Origin: Lysobacterales bacterium
GTDB lineage: Bacteria; Pseudomonadota; Gammaproteobacteria; Xanthomonadales; SZUA-36
Length of the DNA: 14,910 nt
Assembly: GCA_021648045.1 (NCBI GenBank)
Contig: JAKITM010000052.1
Span: 1 to 14,910 of the forward strand
Reading direction: 5' to 3'
The position numbers were made by a program, and so were the translations under genes. The notes under the pieces were generated by a model. That model was not told the DNA's origin and made no database searches. It worked only from the letters and a program-made list of their open reading frames with translations. The first letter of the stretch is position 1; every line of letters begins with the position of its first letter. Positions 6,516-14,440 of this stretch are shown one piece after another.

Positions 6516-6895
6516 TGAGCAACCATGGCACGGGTGAAATAAACCGCCATACACCGGTCAATTTGAAGCGGGATATTGGCATTGTGCTGTGGGTTTCTTT
6601 CCTCGGTGCCTGCTTGGGTAGTTTGGTGATTTTCGGGTTGCTAGACCCGCAAGCAATGACCGGCGCATGGACAGAAAAATGGGATATGGGTCGCGAGTGG
6701 GGTTATACCCTGGGTTTTGCTTTTCTCTGGGTAATCTGCGTGGTGACCGCAGCACTGACTCTATATATGGTGCGCACAGGTCCTGATAGCGTAGCTGCTA
6801 ACAACTTATTATCGGTTACCGGAATTAAGTCGCCAGAGCAGGGCGTTCCCGGCCTTAAAGACGGCAAAGTTGTAGGGCATGAAGACAGCCAATGA
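6515..6895 (+). CDS. Unnamed two-helix membrane protein within the cbb3 cluster
   Basis: I cannot assign this 126-residue protein to a named family. Its start is fixed by overlap with the ccoP stop (TAATG, sharing one base); an upstream in-frame ATG lies within ccoP and is unlikely. The N-terminus (1-20) is hydrophilic. Two membrane helices lie at about 21-43 and 63-86, joined by a loop with LLDPQAMTGAWTEKWDMGRE. The last 40 residues are soluble and Gly/Asp/Lys-rich with no cysteine pairs. By the positive-inside rule, both ends are probably cytoplasmic. No metal-binding motif is visible. Its place between the oxidase subunits and ccoG, with overlapping starts on both sides, suggests an accessory subunit or assembly factor, but this is inference from position only. 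Confidence 0.85.
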   Translation: MSNHGTGEINRHTPVNLKRDIGIVLWVSFLGACLGSLVIFGLLDPQAMTGAWTEKWDMGREWGYTLGFAFLWVICVVTAALTLYMVRTGPDSVAANNLLSVTGIKSPEQGVPGLKDGKVVGHEDSQ

Positions 6896-6930
6896 AATTA
6901 GCTCATGAAATCAGTTCATGAAACCTGATG
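6892..6930 (+). repeat. Three 13-bp repeats carrying three ATGs at the ccoG start
   Basis: ATGAAATTAGCTC (6892-6904) and ATGAAATCAGTTC (6905-6917) match at 11 of 13 positions, and a third, more diverged unit begins at the ccoG ATG (6918). The first ATG overlaps the stop of the 126-aa gene as ATGA and opens a nine-codon frame (MKLAHEISS) whose stop TGA at 6919-6921 overlaps the ccoG ATG. The middle ATG opens a seven-codon frame ending at 6928. There is no clear ribosome site in front of ccoG, so reinitiation may drive its translation. Confidence 0.7.
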
Positions 6931-8306
6931 GCGAAGGCCAACAGAATGTTGGTCTGATTCAGGCAGAACCAAAGATTTATGCGCGCCATGTAAGCGGTAA
7001 ATTTCAAAACCTGCGCAACATAGCTCTGTGGATACTGCTTGGTCTGTTTTATTTGTTGCCCTGGCTGCAAATGGATGGCCATCAAGCACTATTGTTTGAC
7101 TTGCCAGCGCGGCGTTTCTATATCTTTGGAATCACTCTGTTCCCTCAGGATTTTGTCTATCTGGCATTGTTGTTAATCATCGCCGGATTATCTTTGTTTT
7201 TCTTTACCGCACTGGCGGGGCGCTTGTGGTGTGGTTTTGCCTGCCCACAAACAGTCTGGACGCTGATGTTCATGAAAGTTGAACGCTTGATTGAAGGCGA
7301 TAGAAACAAGCGGCAAAAACTGGATAAATCACCCTGGGATGCGAATAAAATCGTTCGCAAGTCTTCTAAACAATTTGTCTGGATATTGATTGGCTTAATT
7401 ACAGGATTTACATTTGTTGGTTTCTTCACACCCATTCGCGAACTTTGGGGGATGATAACAAGCTTTAGTTTAGGGCCATGGGAAACTTTCTGGATGATTT
7501 TTTACGGCTTTGCAACCTATGGCAATGCCGGTTTTATGCGCGAACAAGTGTGTAAATACATGTGTCCCTATGCGCGCTTCCAGGGCGCCATGTTCGACAA
7601 AGATACTTTAATCATCTCCTATGATGATAAGCGCGGCGAACCCCGCGGTGCGCGCCGGCGCAAAGATGACCCGGTTGAGAAAGGCCTGGGTTCCTGTATT
7701 GATTGCACGCTCTGTGTTCAGGTCTGCCCCACGGGTATTGATATCCGCAATGGCCTGCAATATGAATGTATTGCCTGTGCCGCTTGTATTGATGTTTGTG
7801 ACCAAGTAATGGACAGAATGGGATATGAACGAGGCCTGATTAAATACACCACCGAGCAAGCCCAGACGCAGAAGTCCACACGATTATTGCGTCCGCGGAT
7901 GATTATTTATGCTGTGTTGCTGGCCGCGTTAGTGACGGTCTGGGCTTATGGCTTAGTAAATCGCACACCTATGCGTGCAGAATTGATTCGAGATCGTAAC
8001 GCACTTTACCGTGAACTGTCCGATGACATTATTGAAAATGTATACACTTTGTCGGTGACCAATATGGACCGTAGGGCACATGCGCTATCCTTACAGCTTA
8101 CCGACCTTAAAGGCGGTGAAATTGATATGGATAAAGCGCCAAGTATTGCGGCTGAATCAACGGCTCAGTTTGTTTTGCGCATTCGAGCTCCGCGATCAAC
8201 CGGCAGCGGTGGGCGCACAATCCATCTGAAGATCACTGCAAAAGATAGACAAGACCTCGAGCTGCTTCTAAACGCTCGCTTTTTCCTGCCTGCAAGCGGG
8301 CCATAA
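6918..8306 (+). CDS. ccoG: Cytochrome oxidase assembly protein CcoG (RdxA/FixG family), iron-sulfur membrane protein
   Basis: CcoG is a polyferredoxin-like membrane protein that reduces Cu(II) to Cu(I) for cbb3 oxidase assembly. The 462-residue protein has membrane helices at about 32-50, 78-98, 153-172, 185-205 and 327-346. It carries CxxxC motifs at C105-C109 (WCGFACPQTVW) and C212-C216 (CKYMCPYARFQGAMFD). Two 4Fe-4S ferredoxin motifs follow, with Cys260/263/266/270 and Cys284/287/290/294. The Ig-like periplasmic C-terminal domain (FixG_C) spans about 350-460. All expected cysteines are present and the length is normal. The start lacks a standard ribosome site and sits in a 13-bp repeat array (see 6892-6930), so its translation probably depends on the upstream gene. 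Confidence 0.95.
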   Translation: MKPDGEGQQNVGLIQAEPKIYARHVSGKFQNLRNIALWILLGLFYLLPWLQMDGHQALLFDLPARRFYIFGITLFPQDFVYLALLLIIAGLSLFFFTALAGRLWCGFACPQTVWTLMFMKVERLIEGDRNKRQKLDKSPWDANKIVRKSSKQFVWILIGLITGFTFVGFFTPIRELWGMITSFSLGPWETFWMIFYGFATYGNAGFMREQVCKYMCPYARFQGAMFDKDTLIISYDDKRGEPRGARRRKDDPVEKGLGSCIDCTLCVQVCPTGIDIRNGLQYECIACAACIDVCDQVMDRMGYERGLIKYTTEQAQTQKSTRLLRPRMIIYAVLLAALVTVWAYGLVNRTPMRAELIRDRNALYRELSDDIIENVYTLSVTNMDRRAHALSLQLTDLKGGEIDMDKAPSIAAESTAQFVLRIRAPRSTGSGGRTIHLKITAKDRQDLELLLNARFFLPASGP

Positions 8307-8319
8307 CGGTAAATTTTAA

Positions 8320-8565
8320 ATGAACAATATTCAGAATCAACAATTAGACGACGAACCTTGGTATAAGCAGTTTTGGCCGTGGTTTATTATGGCCTTGCCG
8401 ATGATTGCGGTCATCGCAAGCATCAGCACATTGGTAATTGCTATTAAAAATCCGGATTATTTAGTTGTTGAAAAATCAGATTATAAAAATATCAGCGCGG
8501 AAATGCTACCGGCCAAAAAAACCGGGCTTAAGTCTAAGGAGCCGGAATCAGAGCCGCAGGATTAA
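8320..8565 (+). CDS. ccoH: Short CcoH/FixH-like cbb3 assembly protein
   Basis: This 81-residue protein sits where ccoH is expected, between ccoG and ccoI. Its N-terminus, with DEPWYKQFWPWFIMALP (11-27) and one membrane helix (about 20-43), is the recognisable FixH start, followed by KNPDYLVVEKSDYKN, matching the family's membrane-proximal region. Usual FixH proteins are about twice as long and carry a periplasmic beta-domain. Here the sequence ends after a short Lys/Glu/Pro-rich tail. There is no sign of a frameshift: the downstream 30 bases lead directly to ccoI. It is therefore either a natural short form or an old truncation. The ribosome site is weak. The known family role is in maturation or stability of the oxidase. 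Confidence 0.8.
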   Translation: MNNIQNQQLDDEPWYKQFWPWFIMALPMIAVIASISTLVIAIKNPDYLVVEKSDYKNISAEMLPAKKTGLKSKEPESEPQD

Positions 8566-8595
8566 TTTCCGAAATTTAAATCCAAACATTCGCTC

Positions 8596-11076
8596 GTGAG
8601 CAAAGCTATCGAAAGTTGTTTCCATTGTACTGAACCCATTCCCTCCGGCTGTGATATTTCGGTAGAGCTTGAGGGTCAGAGCTTGCCTGTGTGTTGTCAC
8701 GGTTGTAAGGCGGTTGCTGAATTCATTCAGGCGGGAAATCTAGAGCAGTATTATCGTTTTCGTGACAGTAATTCCAGTAAAGTAAACGAAGATTACCTCA
8801 GCCGCCTGGATGATTGGCTAGCCTTTGACCAGCGGGAGGCTTATTGGGGCGAGCTTTGCGCTGACGGTAATCGAAGCCTGCCAGTATTAATTGAAGGCTT
8901 ACATTGCGCTGCCTGTATCTGGCTATTACGCACAGCGCTGGTAAAGAAAAAGGGCGTTAAAGAAGTCCAAATTGATCTTTCTTCTGGATTTGCCAAAATC
9001 ATTTGGTCGGCGGATCAAATCAAGCTTAGTGAGCTGATGCAAACCATGCAGCAACTAGGCTACCAACCACATTTGATGGGTGAGGACCGAAATATAGAAG
9101 TTTTCCGTAAAGCCCGCAACAAAGCCATTATCCGCCTACTGGTTGCAGGCTTAGGAATGATGCAGGTAATGACCTACACCGTAGGTTTATACGCCGGTGA
9201 TTTCTCAACAATTTCAGATGATATGCGCCGTTTTCTCGAAGGAATATCACTATTGGTGGCAACACCGGTGGTGTTTTTCTCCGGGCAAACATTTTTCATA
9301 GGTGCATGGAATGGGATTAAAGCTCGTCGCCCGGGCATGGATCTGCCGGTTGCAATTGCCCTGATTCTGGCTTGGAGTGCCAGCATTTATAATTATATGC
9401 GTGGCGAGGGGGCCTTATATTTTGATTCGGTGGTGATGTTTGTCTTCCTGCTGCTGCTGGCGCGATTCCTTGAATTCAGTTTGCGGCGTAAAAGCGCCGA
9501 CTTGAGCAATGCCTTATCGCGACTGTTGCCAGAAATCGCCTATCGACTTCAAACAAAGGCAGTAGAGCCCGAGGAAATTGTCACAGATAAACCTGTGGCT
9601 GTGCCGATTGCCGACTTGGTTAAAGGTGATCTAGTGCTGATTCCAAAAGGTCATACCGTTCCTGTTGATGGCGAGGTGGTTGCCGGGAAAAGCCTGCTGG
9701 ATGAGGCCTTTCTTTCTGGCGAATCCTTACCCCGGACTGTGGTCGAGGGCCAGCAGGTGCTGGCTGGAAGCGTTAACCTGGGCGACCCTATCAGCATTAG
9801 GACTACTGCCTGTGGTGAGGCAACCGCTATCAGCGCGCTTGGGCGTACTTTGCTTGAAGCTCAATTACATAAGCCAAAAGTAGCGGAAACGGCCGACCGA
9901 ATTGCCAGTTGGTTTGTCAGCGCCGTGTTATTGATTTCTTCAACTGCTTGGGTTGTATGGCAATTTATCGATCCAACTAAGGCCTTCGATGTCGCGTTGG
10001 CAACCCTGGTGGTGACCTGTCCTTGCGCGCTTTCATTAGCTACTCCTGCATCTCTGGCAGCAGCTAGTCGTAGATTAATGAAGGCCGGCCTGGTGATTGT
10101 AAAAACCAATGCTATCGATGTGCTTGCCGGAATTCAGCGGGTGGTTTTTGATAAAACCGGTACTTTGACCCAGGGTAAGTTACGTATCGAGAAAGTTAAT
10201 GCACTGCGGTCGGACTGGAAAATCGAACAAATATCCGCTTTGGCAACAGCAATGGAACGCCAATCAGAGCACCCGCTAGCCACAGCATTTGCGGATCTGG
10301 AGAGCGCGGGCTACCAGCCACAAGAACTGAAAATATATGCAGGGCAGGGGATAGAGGCCAAGCTTAACCAACAGTGCTATCGATTGGGTGAGTTAAGCTT
10401 TGTCAATGCGATAAATGAAAACCCGCTTAAGCTTACAAACAAACTCGGCGAAAATGAAAATGGCGAGACGATTGGTGTGCAAATCTTTATTGGAGATTCT
10501 GCAGGGGTCTTCGGACAGATTATTCTGGTCGATGAAGTTCGACCCGAAGCGGCTGCAACCATTCGGCAATTACAACTGGCGCAACTTAAAATTACTATGC
10601 TCTCTGGCGATTCTGAAGCTGAAGTTGCACGGATTGCACGACTACTGAATATTAACGACTGGCAGGCGCGTAAACTGCCAGAAAATAAGCTGGAAATAAT
10701 TCGTGCTTACCAACAAGACGGTGAACGGGTATTGATGGTTGGTGATGGGGTCAATGACGCGCCCGTACTGGCGGGAGCGGATGTATCCATGGCCATGGGT
10801 TCAGCTACCCATCTAGCTAAAAGTAGTGCGGATTTCATTGTTACCGCTAACAGCATCAATACTATTGTAGAGGCGCACACTATTTCTCAGTTTACATCTC
10901 GGATAATAAAACAAAACCTAGGGTGGTCGCTGATGTACAATTTACTCGCTGTTCCTTTGGCGGTCAGCGGCTTTCTTGATCCGTGGATGGCTGTCATTGG
11001 GATGTCCCTTAGCTCGATTGTGGTGATTTTAAACGCCATGAGAATTTCACGCGTAAAGCCAGCACCTCAAGCCTAA
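8596..11076 (+). CDS. ccoI: Copper-transporting P1B-type ATPase CcoI (FixI)
   Basis: CcoI exports copper from the cytoplasm for insertion into the CuB site of CcoN. The 826-residue protein starts at GTG. The N-terminus has a cysteine-rich metal-binding domain (CFHC at 8-11, CCHGC at 33-37) and then an HMA domain with GLHCAACIW (Cys104, Cys107). The membrane copper site CPC lies at 475-477. The ATPase core is complete: SGES at 374-377, phosphorylated Asp519 in DKTGT, SEHP at 557-560 and the hinge GDGVNDAP at 716-723. These identify a copper ATPase of the CcoI/CopA2 type, not a generic heavy-metal exporter. No ribosome site is obvious before the GTG. ccoS begins 22 bases after the stop. Confidence 0.95.
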   Translation: MSKAIESCFHCTEPIPSGCDISVELEGQSLPVCCHGCKAVAEFIQAGNLEQYYRFRDSNSSKVNEDYLSRLDDWLAFDQREAYWGELCADGNRSLPVLIEGLHCAACIWLLRTALVKKKGVKEVQIDLSSGFAKIIWSADQIKLSELMQTMQQLGYQPHLMGEDRNIEVFRKARNKAIIRLLVAGLGMMQVMTYTVGLYAGDFSTISDDMRRFLEGISLLVATPVVFFSGQTFFIGAWNGIKARRPGMDLPVAIALILAWSASIYNYMRGEGALYFDSVVMFVFLLLLARFLEFSLRRKSADLSNALSRLLPEIAYRLQTKAVEPEEIVTDKPVAVPIADLVKGDLVLIPKGHTVPVDGEVVAGKSLLDEAFLSGESLPRTVVEGQQVLAGSVNLGDPISIRTTACGEATAISALGRTLLEAQLHKPKVAETADRIASWFVSAVLLISSTAWVVWQFIDPTKAFDVALATLVVTCPCALSLATPASLAAASRRLMKAGLVIVKTNAIDVLAGIQRVVFDKTGTLTQGKLRIEKVNALRSDWKIEQISALATAMERQSEHPLATAFADLESAGYQPQELKIYAGQGIEAKLNQQCYRLGELSFVNAINENPLKLTNKLGENENGETIGVQIFIGDSAGVFGQIILVDEVRPEAAATIRQLQLAQLKITMLSGDSEAEVARIARLLNINDWQARKLPENKLEIIRAYQQDGERVLMVGDGVNDAPVLAGADVSMAMGSATHLAKSSADFIVTANSINTIVEAHTISQFTSRIIKQNLGWSLMYNLLAVPLAVSGFLDPWMAVIGMSLSSIVVILNAMRISRVKPAPQA

Positions 11077-11098
11077 TTTACTATCGGAATTTGTTGTT

Positions 11099-11362
11099 AT
11101 GAGCAGTCTATATTTTATGATTCCACTGGGGCTTTTGCTTTCAGCGCTCGCCATTTGGTTGTTTTTCTGGGCATTGAAAGGAGGCCAGTATGAAGACCTT
11201 GATAGCCCCGCGTGGGGCATCATAATGGACCGCGAGCAAACCCTTGAAGAACAGGAGGCTGAGGTCAGCGATAGTCAGAAAAACGAAGATACCCTTGCCA
11301 AAGAGCCGAAGGCGGCCACTCAAACCACTCAATCACTCGATCAATCACATAACAACGACTAA
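11099..11362 (+). CDS. ccoS: Cytochrome oxidase maturation protein CcoS
   Basis: CcoS is a small membrane protein needed to incorporate heme b and copper into CcoN. This 87-residue version has one N-terminal helix (about 4-26, rich in Leu/Phe/Trp) followed by the family signature GGQYEDLDSPAWGIIMD (28-44). The tail after residue 45 is charged and low-complexity (Glu, Gln, Lys, Thr), longer than the 50-70 residues typical of the family, and probably disordered. It lies between ccoI and the TauE/SafE gene, which begins three bases after its stop. The start ATG fits, though the ribosome site is weak. Confidence 0.92.
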   Translation: MSSLYFMIPLGLLLSALAIWLFFWALKGGQYEDLDSPAWGIIMDREQTLEEQEAEVSDSQKNEDTLAKEPKAATQTTQSLDQSHNND

Positions 11363-11365
11363 ACG

Positions 11366-12175
11366 ATGAGCCTTATTCCCACCATGTTTGCTGTATTTAT
11401 GGTGGGTTTGCTTGGCAGCGCACACTGTTTTGGAATGTGTGGTGGTATAGCCGCTGCCATGGGTGCCGGCAGTATTGAGCCGGGTGAGAGTAAATGGCGT
11501 GCAATCAGCAAAGCCATGGTTTTTAATCTTGGCAGAATAAGTTCATACACATTGCTGGGGGCAATTGTTGGTGCTGTGGTGGGCTCTATCGGGCTTATTG
11601 TTGAACTAAAACAATGGGCTATTACACTGCGTTTATTAACGGCGTTGATGATATTTCTAATTGGTTTACAGTACCTCACCAATAAGTCCTATCTCGGCTG
11701 GTTAGAGCGCGGGGGCGGCAAGCTTTGGCTAAAAATCAGTCGGCTTATGCGCGCTAAACCCGCAAAAAACTCATCAGCAAATTTATCAGGAAACTCACCA
11801 GCCTCGCCAGTGTGGAGTGCCCTCAAAACAGGGCTGCTGTGGGGTTGGCTACCTTGCGGGCTGGTATATACCGTATTACTTACCGCGGCTGCCAGTGGTG
11901 CTGCATTTTCAGCAGCAATGATAATGCTAGCATTTGGGCTCGGCACTTTGCCTGCATTGACCTCAATTACCGTTGCCGGACCGCTATTGTCTCAACTGCG
12001 TTCATCACTACAGGCTAGAAGGGTAATCGGCCTGGCGATGATGTTGTTTGCCATTTGGTTAGGCGGCTGGGCTTTGCTGATGCAAGCTTCAGGGGGAGGG
12101 CACTCCGGGCATGGAGTTGCTGCAGGGGAGAAGGTGTCAATATCGCAGCAATTTGAAATCCGCGCGCGTTCTTAA
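11366..12175 (+). CDS. TauE/SafE (DsbD_2-like) membrane protein, probable cbb3/copper accessory
   Basis: This 269-residue protein has about six membrane helices. Helix 1 carries the conserved GSAHCFGMCGG motif (His20, Cys21, Cys25), and the fourth segment carries GWLPCGLVY (Cys164). These are marks of the family often annotated as sulfite exporter TauE/SafE but closer to the DsbD transmembrane region. Members sit after ccoS in many gammaproteobacteria, which suggests a role in copper supply or redox assembly of the oxidase rather than sulfite export; that is inference. A Ser/Asn/Pro-rich loop (about 131-150) divides the protein, and the C-terminus has GGGHSGHG, which may bind metal. The usual next genes (hemN, fnr) are absent. 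Its stop overlaps the converging gene by four bases. Confidence 0.85.
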   Translation: MSLIPTMFAVFMVGLLGSAHCFGMCGGIAAAMGAGSIEPGESKWRAISKAMVFNLGRISSYTLLGAIVGAVVGSIGLIVELKQWAITLRLLTALMIFLIGLQYLTNKSYLGWLERGGGKLWLKISRLMRAKPAKNSSANLSGNSPASPVWSALKTGLLWGWLPCGLVYTVLLTAAASGAAFSAAMIMLAFGLGTLPALTSITVAGPLLSQLRSSLQARRVIGLAMMLFAIWLGGWALLMQASGGGHSGHGVAAGEKVSISQQFEIRARS

Positions 12176-12762
12176 GCGTTCAAATAAAAGGCCAATAGCA
12201 CGCTGGCTGCAACCCAAAGCAGAATATACATTTCGCCATTACGGCCAATAGCGCGTTTCAGGTCCCATGTGTCTTCGCTTTTATGCGGATAAGGGGTCAA
12301 TCTAGGCATTAATGCAGGCACCTGTGAAGACCATTTTTTCCAGGAATTACCGAATATTTTCAATAGCTTCCCATCTTCGTATTTAATTGCCGGCGGGTAG
12401 AAAAACCAGAAGAAAAATACGGTGATACCCAATATCCACCAATTCAGGCAAATAGCCACCATTCCAAATAATATCAGTATGTTACCGACATAAAGTGGGT
12501 GGCGAACCCAGGCATAAGGTCCGGAAGTTGCCAATACTTGATTTTTCATTACCATACCAGCAGCCCAGAAACGGATAACGCCACCAATCACTACCATGGC
12601 GACCCCAATGCCTGCCCAAGGTTGCTGTGGCTCCGCAAATACTGCAAACACCATCAATAACAAGATGCCAATAGCCTGACGATATATTTCTTTATACCTC
12701 AGTTTATTCAAAAAAGTACTTAGCGGGCCGTTATTTTCATTTTCCGTGTTTCTGTTCGACAT
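12172..12762 (-). CDS. Isoprenylcysteine carboxyl methyltransferase/phospholipid methyltransferase-family membrane protein
   Basis: This 196-residue protein belongs to the ICMT/PEMT-like membrane methyltransferases. After a hydrophilic N-terminus (1-28) it has helices at about 29-43, 48-69 and 91-121, and one at the C-terminus (176-195). The family signature ATSGPYAWVRHPLYVGN (78-94) contains the Arg87-His88-Pro89 that helps bind S-adenosylmethionine. The second signature is Glu129 with LLKIFGNSWKKW (133-144). The substrate cannot be told; in bacteria the family modifies lipids or other hydrophobic thiols and amines, and is not limited to prenylated protein. AAAGG precedes the ATG. The extended C-terminal helix after residue 175 is longer than in the minimal family members. 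It converges on the cbb3 cluster and is probably unrelated to it. Confidence 0.82.
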   Translation of the reverse strand: MSNRNTENENNGPLSTFLNKLRYKEIYRQAIGILLLMVFAVFAEPQQPWAGIGVAMVVIGGVIRFWAAGMVMKNQVLATSGPYAWVRHPLYVGNILILFGMVAICLNWWILGITVFFFWFFYPPAIKYEDGKLLKIFGNSWKKWSSQVPALMPRLTPYPHKSEDTWDLKRAIGRNGEMYILLWVAASVLLAFYLNA

Positions 12763-13089
12763 TGGTAAATACCTTTGGATAAGTAATGTATATGATAATC
12801 GCCAATACCGTGAAAGTCAGTATATAAAAGCGGAAATATTTAAATAGCTGTAACTGGCAATCTATTTCAGGCTCATTTCATATCGGACAAGGGTATCGTT
12901 CGACAGACAGTTTTGTAGTATGTTCAACAGGGCGATTCATGTTTTGTTTGTTGAAACATGAATTATGTTTTTTTAACCAGTGCCTTTGAGACTCTAACTT
13001 TCTTTGCGGCTTTTATGTGTCAACACATAAATAATGAATTGTAGTTCGTTAGATACCTTAAAGATGCAAATTTATAAAAGAGGTTTTTA
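12763..13089. other. Divergent intergenic region
   Basis: This AT-rich stretch separates the leftward methyltransferase-like gene from the rightward secreted-protein gene and should hold both promoters. No standard -35/-10 pair stands out in either direction. It contains the inverted repeat at 12935-12963. A ribosome site (AAAGAGG, 13077-13083) marks the right end, six bases before the ATG at 13090. Confidence 0.45.
12935..12974 (+). terminator. Inverted repeat followed by a T-run (terminator-like or operator)
   Basis: ATTCATGTTT (12935-12944) and AAACATGAAT (12954-12963) form a perfect 10-bp stem with a nine-base loop, followed at 12968-12974 by seven Ts. The stem is AT-rich, so a rho-independent terminator would be weak. 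No plus-strand gene lies directly before it, so it may instead be an operator between the two divergent genes. Confidence 0.4.
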
Positions 13090-13120
13090 ATGAATAAGTG
13101 TAAATTATTATGTATTATCT

Positions 13121-14440
13121 ATGTCAGTTATTTTGACTTCAAGCGTAGCTTTGGCGGCTGATTCACCAACAGCAAAGCATTTAGCGGGACCAGCTGAGGA
13201 AATTAAATTGATGCAGAAGGTTAACCCGGAAGAGTTAGCTATAATTTCTAAAAGCGCTATGATTGCGATTGACTTGGCTCCAAATAAGGGGCACTACGAA
13301 TGGCGAAAGGAAATTCCAATTGATGGTGAAAACCCCAGAGCGCTGTTGTTTGCACCAAATGGTGACCAGCAACAATGGCAAATAGATATCAATGGACACA
13401 ACTCTAGTAAAGATTTAGTTACGAATACCCAGATGTTCACTGAGCAAGATCTAGCTTTTGGAATGGGAGCGGTGCAACTGCCTGCAACCGAGTTTAGTAT
13501 GCGCAAAAGTAGATCATCCAGCTATAAATTTCAAATTTCAAGTGCGCAAGCTAGCGCAACAGAAGCTTATCTTTTGGTGAGTAGCGATAGCCCGTATAGA
13601 TTGAAGTCTTATATCAGTTCGCATGGCCAGTTAGTTGGGGATGTTATAAGCATTAATGCCAATGCATTTACTGATGATTCTGAGTTTACTGTCGTTCGAC
13701 AAGATCTAAACCTAATTAAGCGCGCATATTTAAAAGTCACTTCACCGGATGGCAGCACTTTTAGAGTCAAGATGCTTGATGATGGTTTAGGCTCTGATAA
13801 GGTCGCCAGAGATGGTGAGTTTTATGCTGAATTTACGGCTGAACAAGAAGGCATGTATCAAGTTCAAGTAGTATCGAAGGGAATAACACCACGATCTAAA
13901 CCATTTTATCGAACGGCTGAACATACAATACCAATCGTTTATTCGGATTTAGAGCTCAGCGGCGACTCTGCGGAAGGGAGTTATGCAAACGGCCATAAAA
14001 TCAATCTCGATTTCGCTTTAAGTACAGCTAAAGACGATAGGCGCTTTCGGGTAATGGCTGAGGTATGGGGAACACTAGCAAATGGTAAAAATAGAAAGTT
14101 AATACCTGTTTCATGGGTATCTACTATTGCCGATGCTTCTGATGGGAAAATCAAGTTACAGCTGGATGACCGGTGGTTACTTGCAAAAGCTGTTCAGGCA
14201 CCGTACGAGTTAAGAAATATCCGTATTGAAGACACAACTCACTATGTTAGTTTGCTCAATATTGAACGGCTAGAGTTAACCCTTCCCACGGTACAAGAAA
14301 CTTCTAAACTGCTTTTTGAGAAATCTAAATTAAGTTTTCAAGATGTTATTACCGAGTCGATGCTAAAAGGTGAGAAGCCAGAAGATGCAAGTTACTTGAA
14401 TAAATCCAGTGCTGATAAATCACAATCACAGGGGGGCTAA
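13121..14440 (+). CDS. Secreted choice-of-anchor-X-type protein; 5' part of a frame-broken gene
   Basis: The open frame has 439 codons. From the ATG at 13121 it begins MSVILTSSVALAAD, only the second half of a signal peptide and without a ribosome site. A good site (AAAGAGG) lies before the ATG at 13090, whose frame (MNKCKLLCII) would supply the missing basic half but is one base out of register. Residues 210-265 form an Ig-like domain with MLDDGLGSDKVARDGEFYAEF, typical of choice-of-anchor X domains of secreted proteins. A second beta-rich domain follows (about 270-385). The stop comes right after a run of six Gs; reading one G fewer continues into AKLMLVHGYCSSDVW, the start of an alpha/beta-hydrolase domain. 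This architecture resembles secreted proteins annotated as conditioned medium factor in marine gammaproteobacteria, from memory. Probably not functional as it stands. Confidence 0.6.
   Translation: MSVILTSSVALAADSPTAKHLAGPAEEIKLMQKVNPEELAIISKSAMIAIDLAPNKGHYEWRKEIPIDGENPRALLFAPNGDQQQWQIDINGHNSSKDLVTNTQMFTEQDLAFGMGAVQLPATEFSMRKSRSSSYKFQISSAQASATEAYLLVSSDSPYRLKSYISSHGQLVGDVISINANAFTDDSEFTVVRQDLNLIKRAYLKVTSPDGSTFRVKMLDDGLGSDKVARDGEFYAEFTAEQEGMYQVQVVSKGITPRSKPFYRTAEHTIPIVYSDLELSGDSAEGSYANGHKINLDFALSTAKDDRRFRVMAEVWGTLANGKNRKLIPVSWVSTIADASDGKIKLQLDDRWLLAKAVQAPYELRNIRIEDTTHYVSLLNIERLELTLPTVQETSKLLFEKSKLSFQDVITESMLKGEKPEDASYLNKSSADKSQSQGG

Noticed and set aside
11366..12175. Plain sulfite exporter
   Set aside because: The motifs and copper-gene context favour an assembly or copper role; the label comes from a broad family name.
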